This document shows positions 1 through 10,689 of a stretch of DNA of 64,000 nt, in pieces. The position numbers were made by a program, and so were the translations under genes. Position 1 is the stretch's first letter. The number at the start of each line of letters is the position of its first letter. Below the pieces are notes generated by a model, which ran no database searches, was not told the origin of the DNA, and saw only the letters and a program-made list of their open reading frames with translations. The stretch is taken from assembly GCA_018105865.1 (NCBI GenBank), contig CM030835.1:22428934-22492933 (forward strand), written 5' to 3'. The DNA comes from Metaphire vulgaris. Its lineage: Eukaryota; Annelida; Clitellata; Crassiclitellata; Megascolecidae.

Positions 1-34
1 ACTTCACAGCACCTCGGGAAAAAACTTACAGAAG

Positions 35-537
35 TTGCAACGGGTACAGAACTCACTGGCCAGGACTGTTTGTAAATTGCGCCGAATAGAACATATTACA
101 CCGATCCTCGCTCGACTCCATTGGCTACCAATACGATATCGCATTCAGTACAAGATCGCGCTTATCACTTTTAAGACAATAACAACACAACAACCCAGCT
201 ACTTGGCAGACGGCATTCAATTGCAGGGACAGTCTCGCCTACTCAGATCACGTGGTGCCAATAAACTGATAAAGCGGCGCACTCGCCTTCCTCTCACCGA
301 CCGTTCCTTCGCAATCGCTGCTCCGTCTGTCTGGAACAATCTACGTAAATCTGTCACTTCGGACTTAACTGTTTCGTTGATTGTTTTTAAACGCCGACTG
401 AAAACTGCACTCTGCAGTTTGGCCTACACTGCTTAGGTTATGTGACTCGCCCTGCACTTATGATTCTTCACTTGTGAATGACTTAATGTGCGTTAACAAC
501 CATGTAATAATAATAGTAATAATAATAATAATAATAT
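35..537 (+). mobile_element. LINE 3' end (CR1/L2-type RT C-terminus) with (TAA)n tail
   Basis: An open frame (35-436) encodes the region C-terminal to a reverse transcriptase. It has the typical order QRVQNSLAR, then HITPILARLHWLPIRYRI, then a late SVWNNLRKSV stretch, which is the conserved tail of CR1/L2/jockey-type ORF2 proteins. The RT core is absent because the window starts inside the element. About 70 bases of 3' UTR follow and end in a TAATAATAA microsatellite (about 509-537), the usual tail of such LINEs. It is a 3' fragment with no host function. The exact clade is an inference. Confidence 0.8.
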
Positions 538-540
538 CCA

Positions 541-929
541 TCGTGAAATTTCTAATAAAACAGCAAATTCCGTTTTCATTAAACCAAAGACATGATTTGA
601 AAATATTTAGAAATATTTAAATAAGAGAATATTAGCACGTATTTAAACATTCCAGTTACACATTTCATAAATAGTCCATTAAAACTCTTTTAAAAGGTAT
701 GTTGATTATAAGTTTAGATAGCTGATGAACAAAAACTGGGCTTAAGTTCTTCAGTTAATCATATTCCACATAAAATCTATACTAAAACTACACTAAATTC
801 CACTTTCATGAAACCAAAGATAAGACAGTCATACACATGAAGAGTGAGTATTTGTATTAATATTTTGCTTAAGAGACTTCTTTCCATTCATTCGATAGAT
901 GTCGCAATATTGCGCAATGCTAACAGAGC
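541..929. other. AT-rich sequence, nothing recognised
   Basis: No splice-supported exon, repeat boundary or RNA gene was seen here. A phrase about fatty AT-rich DNA is repeated loosely (a 'cattaaaccaaagaca' type string near 575 and 'catgaaaccaaagata' near 807), suggesting an old internal duplication of some 230 bases. Confidence 0.4.
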
Positions 930-937
930 GCTTAGAC

Positions 938-1197
938 CAGAGGTTCCCAAAGTTTTTTGATCTCGGACCCCTATTTTGTTCCCAGCTTAGCTCGCGGACC
1001 ACATTATTTAACAAGTGACAAGAAAAAAAGATTATCATCAATACCATCCTTCCTAAATGTAGTGACAAGCAAAAAAGGTAGTCTGTGTTACGGTTAGGCC
1101 TAACCCTAACCCTAAATATTTTGGGAGGCTCTCGCGGACCCCCGCCATATCCTCCGCGGACCCCCTCCGGTCCGCGGACCACAGTTTGGAACCGCTG
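938..1197. mobile_element. hAT MITE with 8-bp target duplication
   Basis: The 260-bp element starts CAGAGGTTCCCAAAG and ends with CAGTTTGGAACCGCTG, which are inverted repeats of each other. It is flanked by identical 8-bp copies of GCTTAGAC (930-937 and 1198-1205), the hallmark of the hAT superfamily. The arms carry the CGCGGACC motif many times. The interior has two telomere-like CCCTAA units. It has no coding capacity, so it is a non-autonomous copy. Related fragments lie at 55257 and 61185. Confidence 0.92.
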
Positions 1198-1466
1198 GCT
1201 TAGACGAGTGTTTAGTATAAAAGTGACATTGGGATAGACTCCAATGGAGCGAAAGACATTGAAGAAAGAAGCCTTCTGCTAAATGGAAAAGAGAAATTGC
1301 TCTGATATTTTACTCATCTTAGGATATCGAAGACTTTAAATGCAGTTATTTGTAATAGTCTATGCCAATGAAATCGCACACCTTTTCAAAACTGACTCCA
1401 AAAGCTATTTATTTGGTACATGGCATAATATATTGCGCTACGGCGGCTTTAGTTCTTTGGTTAAAA

Positions 1467-1626
1467 ATATTTTTGTAGCGAATATTTTTCGATATTCGCA
1501 AAATTCAAGAAAAAAACTGTAATAATTTTCTTTCTGAATGTAGGTTATGTAGCCAATATATACAAACACGAAAAGATTAATATTTTGTGAATTTTGCGAA
1601 TATTTCTGAAAATTTGCGACAAAAAT
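1467..1626. mobile_element. AT-rich palindromic MITE-like element
   Basis: The left part (about 1467-1505) contains ATATTCGCAAAATTC. The right part (about 1588-1626) contains its complement GAATTTTGCGAATAT and ends with a complement of the left start. Terminal inverted repeats of about 38 bp with a short interior suggest a MITE. Partial relatives appear near 6815-6860 and 7598-7660. A clear target duplication was not found. Confidence 0.4.
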
Positions 1627-2249
1627 AAAAAAATAGCCTAAGTGTAATGTAATTAATGTAATGTGTATAGGGATTCGGATTACTAGATTTTTAAAATAGA
1701 ATAAATAGTAATCTGGCTTCTTCTTCTTCTTAACCCCTTTACCGTCCATTTAAATTTCAATACCATCAACGTACCGGCCATTTATTTTTAGAGAACAGCG
1801 TATTTCAAGGCTGATTTTTAAATGTAGCCTACTATAGCTTCGTTTATATAAAAGCTAGGAAGATGAGTTATACACCATTGTTTAGCTTCTTCAGTGCTCT
1901 TTCTAACCATCCGTGCTAAAAAAAATTAGGGTAGGGCACAATATATGGTGTAAAAAATATGCCCCTAAACAATTTTCAAACCTCTCCAGGAAAAATTGAG
2001 TGGTAACCCCATTTGAGTCAGCGGCAAATTTGTAGGAGAATGTCAGTGGAACAAAATAAATCAAAAAGATTGAAAATTGGATTATTTTTGGTAGATATAT
2101 AGCCTATTACTTCTAACCAGAACAGCCCTTGATCGGACAAACACATTCAGTAAGTCTTACTTAGTAAAAGCACGTGTGTCTATTAGAATAATTAGATCAA
2201 AGTCCAAAAAGATACCACAAATAAGTAAGCTATAATTGAATGGAAGAGC
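1627..2249. other. No gene recognised
   Basis: AT-rich sequence without long open frames or splice-supported exons. A run of GGCTTCTTCTTCTTCTTAACCCC near 1713-1736 may be the edge of an old TTAA-type element, but no partner end was found. Confidence 0.35.
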
Positions 2250-2560
2250 ACTTAGCCTATGGAAGCGTAAACAAGCAGATACTGTACTTTCCCAGTCATT
2301 ATTTTGTATGTTTCTATCAAATCCCCTCTCTCTCTTCTCCTTTCTAATGTTGTCAGTCCACAATATTGAAGTTTTTTTTCGTAGCTTAAATTATGGCACC
2401 CGTTGACCATCTTCGTTACTCCTCTTTGAACTTTTTCTAAAAGTTCTATATCTTTTTTCAAGAATGGATTCCAAGCCTGAGCACAGTAGTCCTATTCAAG
2501 ATGAGGCCTTACTAATGACTTATAAAGTTTAATGATTATCTCTTTGTCGACTCACAATTG
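2250..2560 (-). mobile_element. LINE fragment, RT C-terminal region (CR1/L2-type)
   Basis: On the minus strand the translation reads IKLYKSLVRPHLE, then YCAQAWNPF, then LKKDIELLEKVQRGVTKMV, then TTLERRRERGDLIETYKI. This is the well-known post-RT segment of CR1/L2-type elements. A stop or frameshift separates the first two parts, and the fragment is truncated at both ends. A more decayed relative is at 49480-49850. Confidence 0.8.
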
Positions 2561-3490
2561 TCCTTTTCACCATTCCCAACATTTGGTTTCCCTTTTTTGC
2601 TGCCTCCATGCATTGGTGAGATGGATTCATACTTCTATGGATGATTACCCCCAAGTCTCTTTCTTTTTCTCTTGTGGTTAGAACTTTCTCCCTAACCCAT
2701 ATGTGGCTGGCGTCAGTTTAAACTGACGTTTGTTTACTTTCGGTGTATGGATTGTATCATTTGTTATTCTATGTTATACTACTTTAAGAGTGGAGATGAC
2801 CTTTTTGCGCTTTTGGCTTTTGACAAAAGTGATATAAACCATGGTTTTTGTTATTCCATAGCCAAAAATTACCCGTGTTTACGCCCTTAGGGACACGACA
2901 TTGCCAAAAAAACATCCGCGTCAGGACAGGGGAGACAAAGCCCCTGGGAGGGATAAAGTTAATGTATGTATGAATATGAAACGGCTTTTGATGAAGAATA
3001 CATGCTTACAAATAGATTCAAATAGCTTCAAATAGATTCAAATAGATTCAACGTAATGTTGCATTTAAATGAAATAAAAAGGCAATTACATTACAGGCTC
3101 ATTCATACGTACTTTGACTGCGCAGCTTTTACCACTGCTGTTCATTTTGCGCTGTCCCCCTAGCGAGTGACGGACGAATCAATAGTAGGGCTCCATCGCG
3201 TATCGCAGCGAGACCTTCGGGCCCCGAACGCTAGTTCTGTTAGCACTTTGCTAGCTTCCCCGCCCCAAAATAAGACTGTTTTTAATTTTGGCATTACGTA
3301 GCAAATCCCTTATAAATATATAATATAGTTAAAAGAAACATCTTAGAAACAAATCACTAAAGTGCCAGCCGTGGGATGCGAAGATTAAAGTTGGTGTCAG
3401 TTATGCAGTATTTAGAATTATTGCATCATTGAAGAATGGGTTCACTGTAATTGTTTTTCTAAATGTCAAGTAAATGCATAATTACGCTGT
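2561..3490. other. Unassigned intergenic or repeat-derived DNA
   Basis: No gene is supported. There is a 16-bp perfect palindrome CGTCAGTTTAAACTGACG near 2711-2728, and a short tandem AAATAGATTCAAATAG near 3010-3050. GC-richer sequence at 3120-3260 has no open frame of note. Confidence 0.35.
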
Positions 3491-3535
3491 GATTTGGAGT
3501 GCCATCGGTTGACGCCTCTATTAGGGCTGTGAGCT

Positions 3536-3602
3536 GGGAAATTTCCTGCGGAATTATTCCGGAAATTTCCGGAAAAGTACCGCTACTTTTTCGGAAATTT
3601 CC
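3536..3602. repeat. Cluster of GGAAATTTCC palindromes
   Basis: Three copies of the palindrome GGAAATTTCC occur at 3537-3546, 3561-3570 and 3593-3602; the first is preceded by G, giving GGGAAATTTCC. The sequence matches the NF-kB/Rel consensus. Tandem TTTCCGGAAA palindromes next to a (TTA)n run also fit the end of a DNA transposon or retroposon, which I think is more likely than a real enhancer. Confidence 0.5.
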
Positions 3603-3623
3603 GGAAAAGTTGATTATTATTTT

Positions 3624-3628
<5 letters not shown>

Positions 3629-3697
<69 letters not shown>

Positions 3698-3718
3698 CAT
3701 CATCATCATCATCATCAT
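3629..3718. repeat. Microsatellite (TTA)n followed by (TCA)n
   Basis: About 68 bases of perfect TTA repeats pass directly into seven or so TCA repeats. Long open frames here (poly-Leu, poly-Ser) are products of the repeat and are not genes. Confidence 0.95.
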
Positions 3719-4013
3719 TGTTACTATTTATTACTATTCATTTGTTGGGCATTTGCTATGACAGTTCTGAGATCACTTTACCTCCAGTTAATAAGATTTT
3801 CTTAACGTTTTTGCCAGAATATATCCACTAATGCTGGCCAGTTCAGACGTTTCCTCAGGTCAGATGGCTCCTGAGAAAAATGACCTTCTTCTGGGAGCAA
3901 TAATAGTGATCAAGACAATGGTGCATTGGATCGACCTTCTAGTGGTGCACCACGTGAGTACCCAATTTCATTGGGGAAACTAACGATCCTACCTCGCCGA
4001 CAGGCTTTCTCTA

Positions 4014-4104
4014 GAAGAAGAAGAAGAAGAAGAAGAAGAAGAAGAAGAAGAAGAAGAAGAAGAAGAAGAAGAAGAAGAAGAAGAAGAAGAAGAAGAAGAA
4101 GAAA
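4014..4104. repeat. Microsatellite (GAA)n
   Basis: About 30 uninterrupted AGA/GAA units. Poly-Arg, poly-Ser and poly-Leu frames on both strands come from this repeat. Confidence 0.97.
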
Positions 4105-4980
4105 GACAAGACAAGACACACTTTCCATTTGGTCCGATTAGGGGTAATCTAGTGGAACCCCAGACCTGGATAGTTATATATATATATAATCTTTTACTAG
4201 CGGTAACCACGAGTTGCGGTCGTCCGGGAATTCTGAGGTTAAAAGCGGTAACGACGACTCCCGTAACGACGACTCATGTTCTGACTGATGCGTCTATAAA
4301 TAAACATAGAGCACACAGACACGATAAATAACTATTGAAAAAACCCATTTTATCTTTTATCACACATTGTAGCTTTTACATATTCGATGCGATAATGACA
4401 GATCGAAAAAAGCAGAAAGGGACTGAAAATATCAGCAAACTGAACAGATCCAAAGAAAGGAAATTTCTATAGCGCTGTCCGAGTTCTTGGCGCATTGTAC
4501 CAGCTTACTAGGCATGCAATATCCGTCTACATCCATGCAATGAACAATATTATTTCTTTTGAAGTTACAATTTTATCCTCAAAATCTTGTTTGAGAAAGT
4601 TAAGCGCCGAGAGGATATTTATAAGCAATTGGTTGTTTTCGCAATACTGCCACTAAAAAAGTAATGAGGAAAGGAAAATAGCACCAAAAGCAAAGCCATA
4701 ACTTCCTATGCAGTTAATGGATGCATGGACCATTAAGTTAAGTAAGTAAGTAAATACGTAGGCTAAACATAATTTTTATTAAATGTAATTAATAACAATA
4801 ATAAATTAATTGATATACTAATTTGTATTAAATTTAATTAATAACAATAATAAATTATATATATAATGGGGAAAGGAAAATGGGTGAATCTCTAACAAAG
4901 TAAGGGGACGCCGTCGCCTTCCAACCAGGACCACTTCACCACTGGACTTTTTTTCTTCTTCAGCCATTTTCGATCCCCAT
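4105..4980. other. Intergenic, no gene recognised
   Basis: AT-rich, with a short (TA)n at about 4175-4190 and a near-duplicate of TTAATTAATAACAATAATAAATTA at about 4783 and 4834. A sequence CGCTGTCCGAGTTCTTGGCG near 4473 recurs in diverged form near 7345, suggesting shared retroposon tails. No coding evidence. Confidence 0.4.
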
Positions 4981-4984
4981 GGAG

Positions 4985-5310
4985 TATAGACAGCGTACAA
5001 GATCTTTCCATTTCTCTCGATCTTCTGCTAGTTGTTCTATTCCAGTTGTAGTTAAGTTCTTTGTGTTCTTTTTCTAGCGAACTTTTCCATGTCTTTCGTG
5101 GTCTTCCTCTTTTCCTTTTTCATTGGCATTTCCATGTCAGCATTTGTCTTGTGATGTTTTCGATCGGGTTTCTAAGAGTATGTCCAAGCCGTCTTCATTT
5201 CCTTTTTCTAATTTCTTCAGTTCTTGGGATGTCTTCTTCCATTCTTCCACAAGTTTTCATTTTTGATTTTGTTCGGCCACCAGACTCCTATAATTTTTCG
5301 TAGGTGCGAC
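4985..5310 (-). mobile_element. LINE ORF2 C-terminal fragment
   Basis: The minus strand, in two shifting frames, reads GRPRKTWK...EKE, then ELNYNWNRTT, then a WKDLVRCLYS-like end and SMGIENG-like residues. This is the characteristic C-terminus of RTE/jockey-like LINE proteins (RPR-x-W and WKDLV blocks). Frameshifts and stops make it a dead copy. Confidence 0.65.
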
Positions 5311-5489
5311 CTAGTTAAGCTTCACGTGATCAAATGAGCCGATTAGAAGCGTCGAATTTGCCTTGGTGTACTAGCATGCAAGCATTTGGAAATATGCTTG
5401 CGGAAGTGTACATATATAGTTTAACAGACGCTCATCGTCTTAGTTACGGATGCGTCTATAAATAAACGAATCAAATGACAAAATTGGAT

Positions 5490-5700
5490 TTAGTCCTAAT
5501 CATGCGACCTTCATGTCACTGCTTAATTTAACGGATGCTATAACTAAAACTTTTGAAGTAAATAAAATGCACCATTGCCCGTCCATTGGTATTTTTCTTG
5601 ATCTAGCTAAAGCCTTTGATGATCATGTGAGTTATCACAAATTGTTATTAATTTAATTAAACTACTATGGAATAAGGGCATATCTCACCGGATTATCTTG
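5490..5700 (+). mobile_element. LINE reverse transcriptase fragment
   Basis: The plus strand encodes NHATFMSLLNLTDAITKTFE and then SIGIFLDLAKAFDDHVSYHK, matching RT motif A (FLDLxKAFD) of CR1/L2-type LINEs, followed by an NYYGIRAYL-like block after frame loss. Only about 70 codons remain and the rest of the RT is missing. Confidence 0.75.
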
Positions 5701-5760
5701 CTGATCGTTTACAATACATATATTGTGAAAACTCAGATTTTCAATATTTGGTATAAATAT

Positions 5761-6103
5761 CAGGCCCGCCGAGAGAAATTCCGGGCCCCTGTGCAGAATG
5801 GCCGGTGGGCCCCTGACAAGTCTTAAAATTAGCTGACGACCTATGTTTGCTTGTCATTTCTTTCACCGAAACGCCGATCCGACAGACTGTTATATTGCAA
5901 CTCTCAAAAACTAGCGACGATCTTCTTTGGCTTTTTTCACTTCACGCTGTTCTTCTTTGTGATGACCTCAGGTCCGAGACCCCCTTTACCTCTCCGAGCC
6001 CCATGCACAACATAATTAGTGGTATTTTCTAAATTATACATATTAATCATCGGTCCGGGCCCCTTCAAGACCGCCGGGCCCCTGCACCCTCTCGACGGCC
6101 CTG
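5761..6103. mobile_element. hAT-like MITE (GGGCCC-rich family)
   Basis: It starts CAGGCCCGCCGAGAG and ends CTCTCGACGGCCCTG, an inverted repeat with GGGCCCCTG blocks near both ends. The flanks ATAAATAT and ATAATATC are only loosely alike, so the target duplication has decayed. A better-preserved relative of the same family is at 60879-61094. Confidence 0.75.
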
Positions 6104-6259
6104 ATAATATCATGGTGCATCATTTGGGGGAGAGGAGCGGAAGATGACAGAGTGAGTTACACACTGGAGCGATAGACTGACGGAGCGGGTTTAAGCTAAA
6201 AGGGTTCAGCGCCCCTATGGGATTTTACACAGCCAGTAATGACTACTAAGCCGCTTTAA

Positions 6260-6331
6260 CCCCTTAACTGAAGACCCCGGATATATCCGACCATTTTACA
6301 TTGAGTTACAGTTAAATACACGGTTAAGGGG
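6260..6331. mobile_element. 72-bp TTAA-flanked MITE (piggyBac-like)
   Basis: The 72-bp unit is flanked by TTAA on both sides (6256-6259, 6332-6335). Its ends are CCCCTTAACTG and CGGTTAAGGGG. TTAA duplication with CCC ends is the pattern of piggyBac-type elements. A second 72-bp copy is at 49016-49087. Confidence 0.75.
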
Positions 6332-6419
6332 TTAATTAAATCATGCCAAGTTTCATGGTAAGTTTCTTTTCCTCTTCTACACTCTACGGTCTATTTAATC
6401 AACGATTTCTATAGGCCTA

Positions 6420-6422
<3 letters not shown>

Positions 6423-6452
<30 letters not shown>
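6423..6452. repeat. Microsatellite (GT)n
   Basis: About 15 GT units. Confidence 0.95.
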
Positions 6453-6456
<4 letters not shown>

Positions 6457-7172
6457 TCCATGTGAAGACTGTCTTGTCTTTAAAAACCGTCTTCGCTCCG
6501 AAGATTGTCTGCATTGTGGACCACCTTCATCCATGTTCTGCGGTCTTCTGTTCTAATTCTGTGTATTACGACAGAAGCGTAAAAGAACGAGGTCAATGTG
6601 ATCGGAATATCCGTTGAATGCTTCGTGTATTCTATCTAATTTAGACTTCTTCGTCGATGGCGAGGTTTCAATACCTCCTAAAATCGTCTTTCTATTAAAA
6701 GTAGTTATTGTTAACCTAGTAGGCCTATTTAGCATTTTAGCTACATGAATGATATGGCTATGTTCTCGGTCATAGATCTGTGTTCAACATTTGCAAATAC
6801 GCAGTGGAATTAGATTAATATTTTTTGAATTTTGCGAATAATAAATAATAAACGTGACAAATTAATGCATTAATTTATATTAAAGGCCTATTCATGTTCA
6901 ATATTCTAAATTTCTTAAATTAAATAAAAAGTCTTTTAACACAGTTTTAAAAGGGTGTGTTATTTAAATATTACTATAGATTACTACAAGAATAATCTCC
7001 GTTAACAATCATCGTTCAATCAATTTCAGCATTACATTTGCAGATCGATTAAAAACGTTTTCTATAAACGAAAAAGAAGGATAATCCTATAAGCAAAGTA
7101 AAATTATTGTTTGATAATTCTTTTTTAAAAGCAGTTTCCGGTAATTCGAAAGATGGCGCCACTATTCATATA
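6453..7172. other. Intergenic, no gene recognised
   Basis: AT-rich. Near 6815-6860 there is a GAATTTTGCGAATAATAAAT segment related to the palindromic element at 1467-1626. No supported exon. Confidence 0.4.
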
Positions 7173-7178
7173 TCGTCG

Positions 7179-7225
<47 letters not shown>

Positions 7226-7238
7226 GTCATCGTCATCG

Positions 7239-7317
<79 letters not shown>
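7173..7317. repeat. Microsatellite (TCA)n with TCG interruptions
   Basis: About 48 TCA/TCG units. The long poly-Ser frame that crosses it is an artefact of the repeat. Confidence 0.97.
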
Positions 7318-7689
7318 TGTTATCAGTGAACGGAAATTTTTATATCGCTGTCCGTGAGATTGGCGCAGTGTACTAGCAATCTTTCTTGGTAGAATCCATG
7401 GTCCGTAATCAATCAGGATTTTTAAAAATCATAAAATCCATATTCAGTATTCCGTGTTGATCATGAATTTTTATTGTATGCAAATCCAGGAGCTATCCAT
7501 GAAATCAGGGGTGGCTTTTTGAAATTTTATGGGGTTATTGTAGCATTTTTTTCTATATTAAGCGATCAACATAAAGAAAAACGAATTACACTGAGTTTAA
7601 TATTTGTGAAATTGACGAATATTGACGAATATTCTCGACAAAAATTTATATATTCGACATGAATTAATTCCAGCAGGTTTCTGTTGTTT

Positions 7690-7890
7690 TGTCCCAAGCG
7701 CCCCCAGTCGACTCAGCTGTGAATGAGTACATCGGGTGTTAACTCGGTGGAAAGAAAGGCGGCGAAGGAAAGGCTGGAAATCGCCCTCATTCAGCCGTTG
7801 CTATGTAAGACTGAGGGGCTCTACGGGTAACCCTTCGGTTCTCCGCACGGGCTCTGGACCTATGGAGTGTACCTTATGTTTCTAATCTTA
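7690..7890 (+). repeat. SINE-like dispersed repeat (tentative)
   Basis: A 200-bp GC-richer island begins near AGTCGACTCAGCTGTGAATG and continues through AACTCGGTGGAAAGAAAGGC. Its start shares GTCGACTCAGC with the SINE at 27976-28280, on the opposite strand there, which suggests a common SINE body. No RNA polymerase III boxes are clear and there is no recognisable target duplication. Confidence 0.3.
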
Positions 7891-8620
7891 TATAAAAATA
7901 ATTTTAGCAAAGTATAAGAGGGTATGTTATTTTATTAGATTTTTTTATTATTTCTAGGAAAATTGAGGTTTAAACTCTTCACGCAATCAGTTTCTACGTT
8001 AAATTTTCAAAGTTGCAGCACATTTATTTCGCTAACACAGTGATGGGCACAAGTTTTTATCCGAGGGCCGCAAAAGTGTCTGTGATATAATAATAGAGAA
8101 GTATTTCACGCCCGAGATGAGGGTGAAGTCCATTGAAGTAGGGAATTATGAATGCTCTCGCTGCCCATAGTTTGTGCGCAGCGCGTCACGTGTTCCAATG
8201 AGACAGTTGGAAATCCCCGTAAAATTAGGCGTACCATTCGAAGTACAGGCAACTGGCACGGGATACGATAAGACCATTGGATAAGCCATAGGCCTACTGA
8301 TGAAACACGCGTCTAGTGCTCGTTATGATGTTGGAAATGTAGTTGTTGCCCAGTTCTATGTTCATATTCCTCAACGACTGGCTAATGCGAAGCGCCACTG
8401 AGCGATCTCTTTGGAACTAATTCAAGGGGAGTAATAGACGCTATCTAAGGAATGTACATTGTACAACGAGGATCATTGGACTCATACAGAGATACTATAT
8501 TAATTAATCAATGTTAGTCTGATCAATTTGCCATTTCACCATTAAGTTTCCTCATTTCAATTCGAATTTCTATTTTCCGTCGTACACTCGATTTCAAAAA
8601 TATTGCAATATACATAAATA
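7891..8620. other. Unassigned; possible MITE end at 8039
   Basis: A start like CAGTGATGGGCACAAG with GGGCCGCAAAAG (8039-8075) resembles the left end of a hAT element, but no matching right end was found. The rest holds no supported exon. Confidence 0.3.
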
Positions 8621-8625
8621 TTTGA

Positions 8626-8626
8626 C

Positions 8627-8684
<58 letters not shown>

Positions 8685-8740
8685 TGATTTTAAGTGGTTT
8701 AGGAGGCTAAGTAAGCCTGGTGAAAACCACTGAAGCAGTA
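8626..8740 (-). mobile_element. Retroposon 3' tail: hairpin plus (TTA)n
   Basis: Read on the minus strand, a hairpin with outer stem GTGGTTT/AAACCAC and inner stem GGCTT/AAGCC is followed by CTTAAAATCACA and then a (TTA)n tail of about 57 bases (8626-8683). The same hairpin-plus-tail arrangement recurs at 19681-19752 (+) and in worn form near 49410 and 50842. This looks like the 3' end of a SINE or LINE family. Confidence 0.6.
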
Positions 8741-8765
8741 GAAAATACGTTAATAAATGAGGACT

Positions 8766-8771
8766 TTTATT
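8766..8771 (-). terminator. Poly(A) signal AATAAA of the CARD/propeller gene
   Basis: AATAAA on the minus strand lies about 35 bases past the stop codon of the propeller exon (8806). The spacing and strand fit a real 3' end, though the 3' UTR would be short. Confidence 0.55.
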
Positions 8772-8805
8772 TCAGCTGACAAATCAAACGAAGTACTTGG
8801 GTTAT

Positions 8806-9685
8806 CTAAAACTTATTCAAGAAAACAATTTCTACTCCAAAAAATCCGCAGACGACGAGTTGCTTTTTTCCTTCGTCATAGTAAAGTCGGCGAGGACAAA
8901 GAGGACTTTTCTTTCTCGTGTCTTCAGCTTTCCCTTCGTTTTTAGGAAATAGAATTTGATTCCAATGAAGATTCGAATCCAACAGAATCACTCTATCATT
9001 GTAGTAATCAGTCACAAACACTCGATCGTCTGAATCGATGCTGAGGTAATCGACATCGAAACCAATCAATCGTTGTTCCTTATTTTCAGGTTGATAATTG
9101 TGAACAATTGTTTTTCCATCACGACTCAGAATCGTTATCGTCAACTCCTTGTTTTCCTCATCCTTTTTCTCTAGAAAATGCAAAACGACGAAATTTCCAG
9201 TCGATGTTTCCACTGCATGAATAGGCCATTGGATGTATCGATGAAGAGAAATTGAAAGACGAAGTTGAGCATCAGGTCCATAAATTCTCAGACTAGGCGA
9301 AGGTTTCCAACTGACCATCAGTAGCTGATCTTTTTTGACATCGATAGGGTTTTAGGTTGAAAATCATCTGAGAATGCCAACCACTTGATTACGCTTTGAG
9401 TTGTCTTCGAGTTTTGTTCAATTTTCCATACGCAGACATGAGGGTTCCAATGAATTTCAAGAATGTAGAGAGCGTTTTCTTTATCGCAGGAGACAATGTC
9501 ATTTGCTCTTTTGATCTTTTTCAAGTTGAATTTTCGCAGTAGAACAAACGGATATAGGTCAGCGAAGACTTTAATTTCTCCATATTTGCTTAAGCAATAG
9601 AATTCATTTCTCAATTTAGTCACTCCAACTGCTTCATCTTGTTCATCGATTGTCTCTAAGAATTCGTCTAATATATGAGGAAGAA
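8806..9685 (-). CDS. Terminal exon: NHL/WD-like beta-propeller (one frameshift)
   Basis: This is the last exon of the minus-strand CARD/TRADD-N gene. It starts after a good acceptor (TTTGATTGCAG) in phase 1, matching the phase-1 donor at 13397. Repeated four-strand blades are visible, for example EFYCLSKYGEIKVF, ALYILEIHWNPHVCVWKI and DDRVFVTDYYNDRVILLD, with about six to seven such units in roughly 290 residues. Such propellers bind protein or RNA partners, and at the C-terminus of TRIM-like proteins they choose substrates. The frame is broken once: 9685 to about 9350 is in one frame and about 9336 to 8806 is in another, with the shift inside A-runs at 9330-9353. Both sides read as continuous blades, so a single base is missing. 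It could be an assembly error or the start of gene loss. The stop at 8806 is close to a poly(A) signal. Confidence 0.75.
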
Positions 9686-10016
9686 CTGCAATCAAATGAT
9701 CGAAAATCATTAAAATTACAGAGAAACGTCAATTAGTTATTTAACATTTTACATGCAATGTAAAGTGGCAAATCGCAACATTTTACGTCGCACAGACTCG
9801 TCAGGAGCATTCTGAACAGACTAAAGTCCTTGCAATAGCGACACTAAAAGATTAAATAGAAGAATATTGATTAGAATAGACGAATTACAAAGAGATATTC
9901 GAGTGATCTGAGCAATAATTTCTTATTTAAATGTCTGAGTTCGTAAATAGGATCTATGTTTTGGGCAAAGTCGAAGAGCGAAATCTGCAAGGTTTACACT
10001 CCAGTAGTTATATATA
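9686..10016. other. Intron sequence, nothing recognised
   Basis: Intron between the propeller exon and the upstream TRADD-N-like exon. No further exon seen. Confidence 0.5.
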
Positions 10017-10689
10017 CAGTGGTGTGAAAAAGTCTTGCATAGGCTGAACACGATTTTGCTATTTTGGACATTGGGTCTGATATTCTCGCCAAATCCCCCT
10101 TACACAGTGCTGGATTATTATATACCTTTTTATTGGAAATTCAATTGCGCACCTATTTTTGTGCTTTTTATTACGTGCTTGTGAAAATTTTCAACCACAA
10201 CTCAGACTCTGTCCTCACTTGACAAAAACTGTCCCCTCCTCGCCATGTTAGAAATTTGAATGAAAAGCAGACAATCCATGAAAAATGTTTACTCCGCGCG
10301 CTCCAGAAATACTGTCCACTGATTGGCTGAAAAGTATGAAGTCTTATTGGTCGGGAAAGTATAACTTTTCATTGGATAATTACGATCCAAATTCGCCATA
10401 CAAACTCGTTGGTTCATCTTCCCATGAAAAACCGGGTCAAATGCAGGAAAAAGCAGCACCATGCACAGAAATTTGTGCAGAATTAAATTTCCAATAAAAC
10501 GGTATATAATAAGCCAGCATTGTAAGGGGATTTGGTGAGAATATCAGACAGTGGCGGTTCTAGGCCTAGGCCGGGTAGGCCATGGCCTATCCAAAACGTT
10601 GTCTTGCCTACCCAAAATAATTACGTGGCCTACACTGTGGCTGGCCTACCCGAAAAAATACGTAGCCTACCTATATATGCTCTATACAC

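Noticed and set aside
3499..3831. Leu/Ser-rich frame of 110 codons
   Set aside because: Produced by the (TTA)n/(TCA)n microsatellite; no conserved sequence on either side.
3926..4210. Poly-Arg, poly-Leu and poly-Ser frames
   Set aside because: Three frames of the same (GAA)n repeat.
7107..7376. Poly-Ser protein
   Set aside because: Translation of the (TCA)n repeat.
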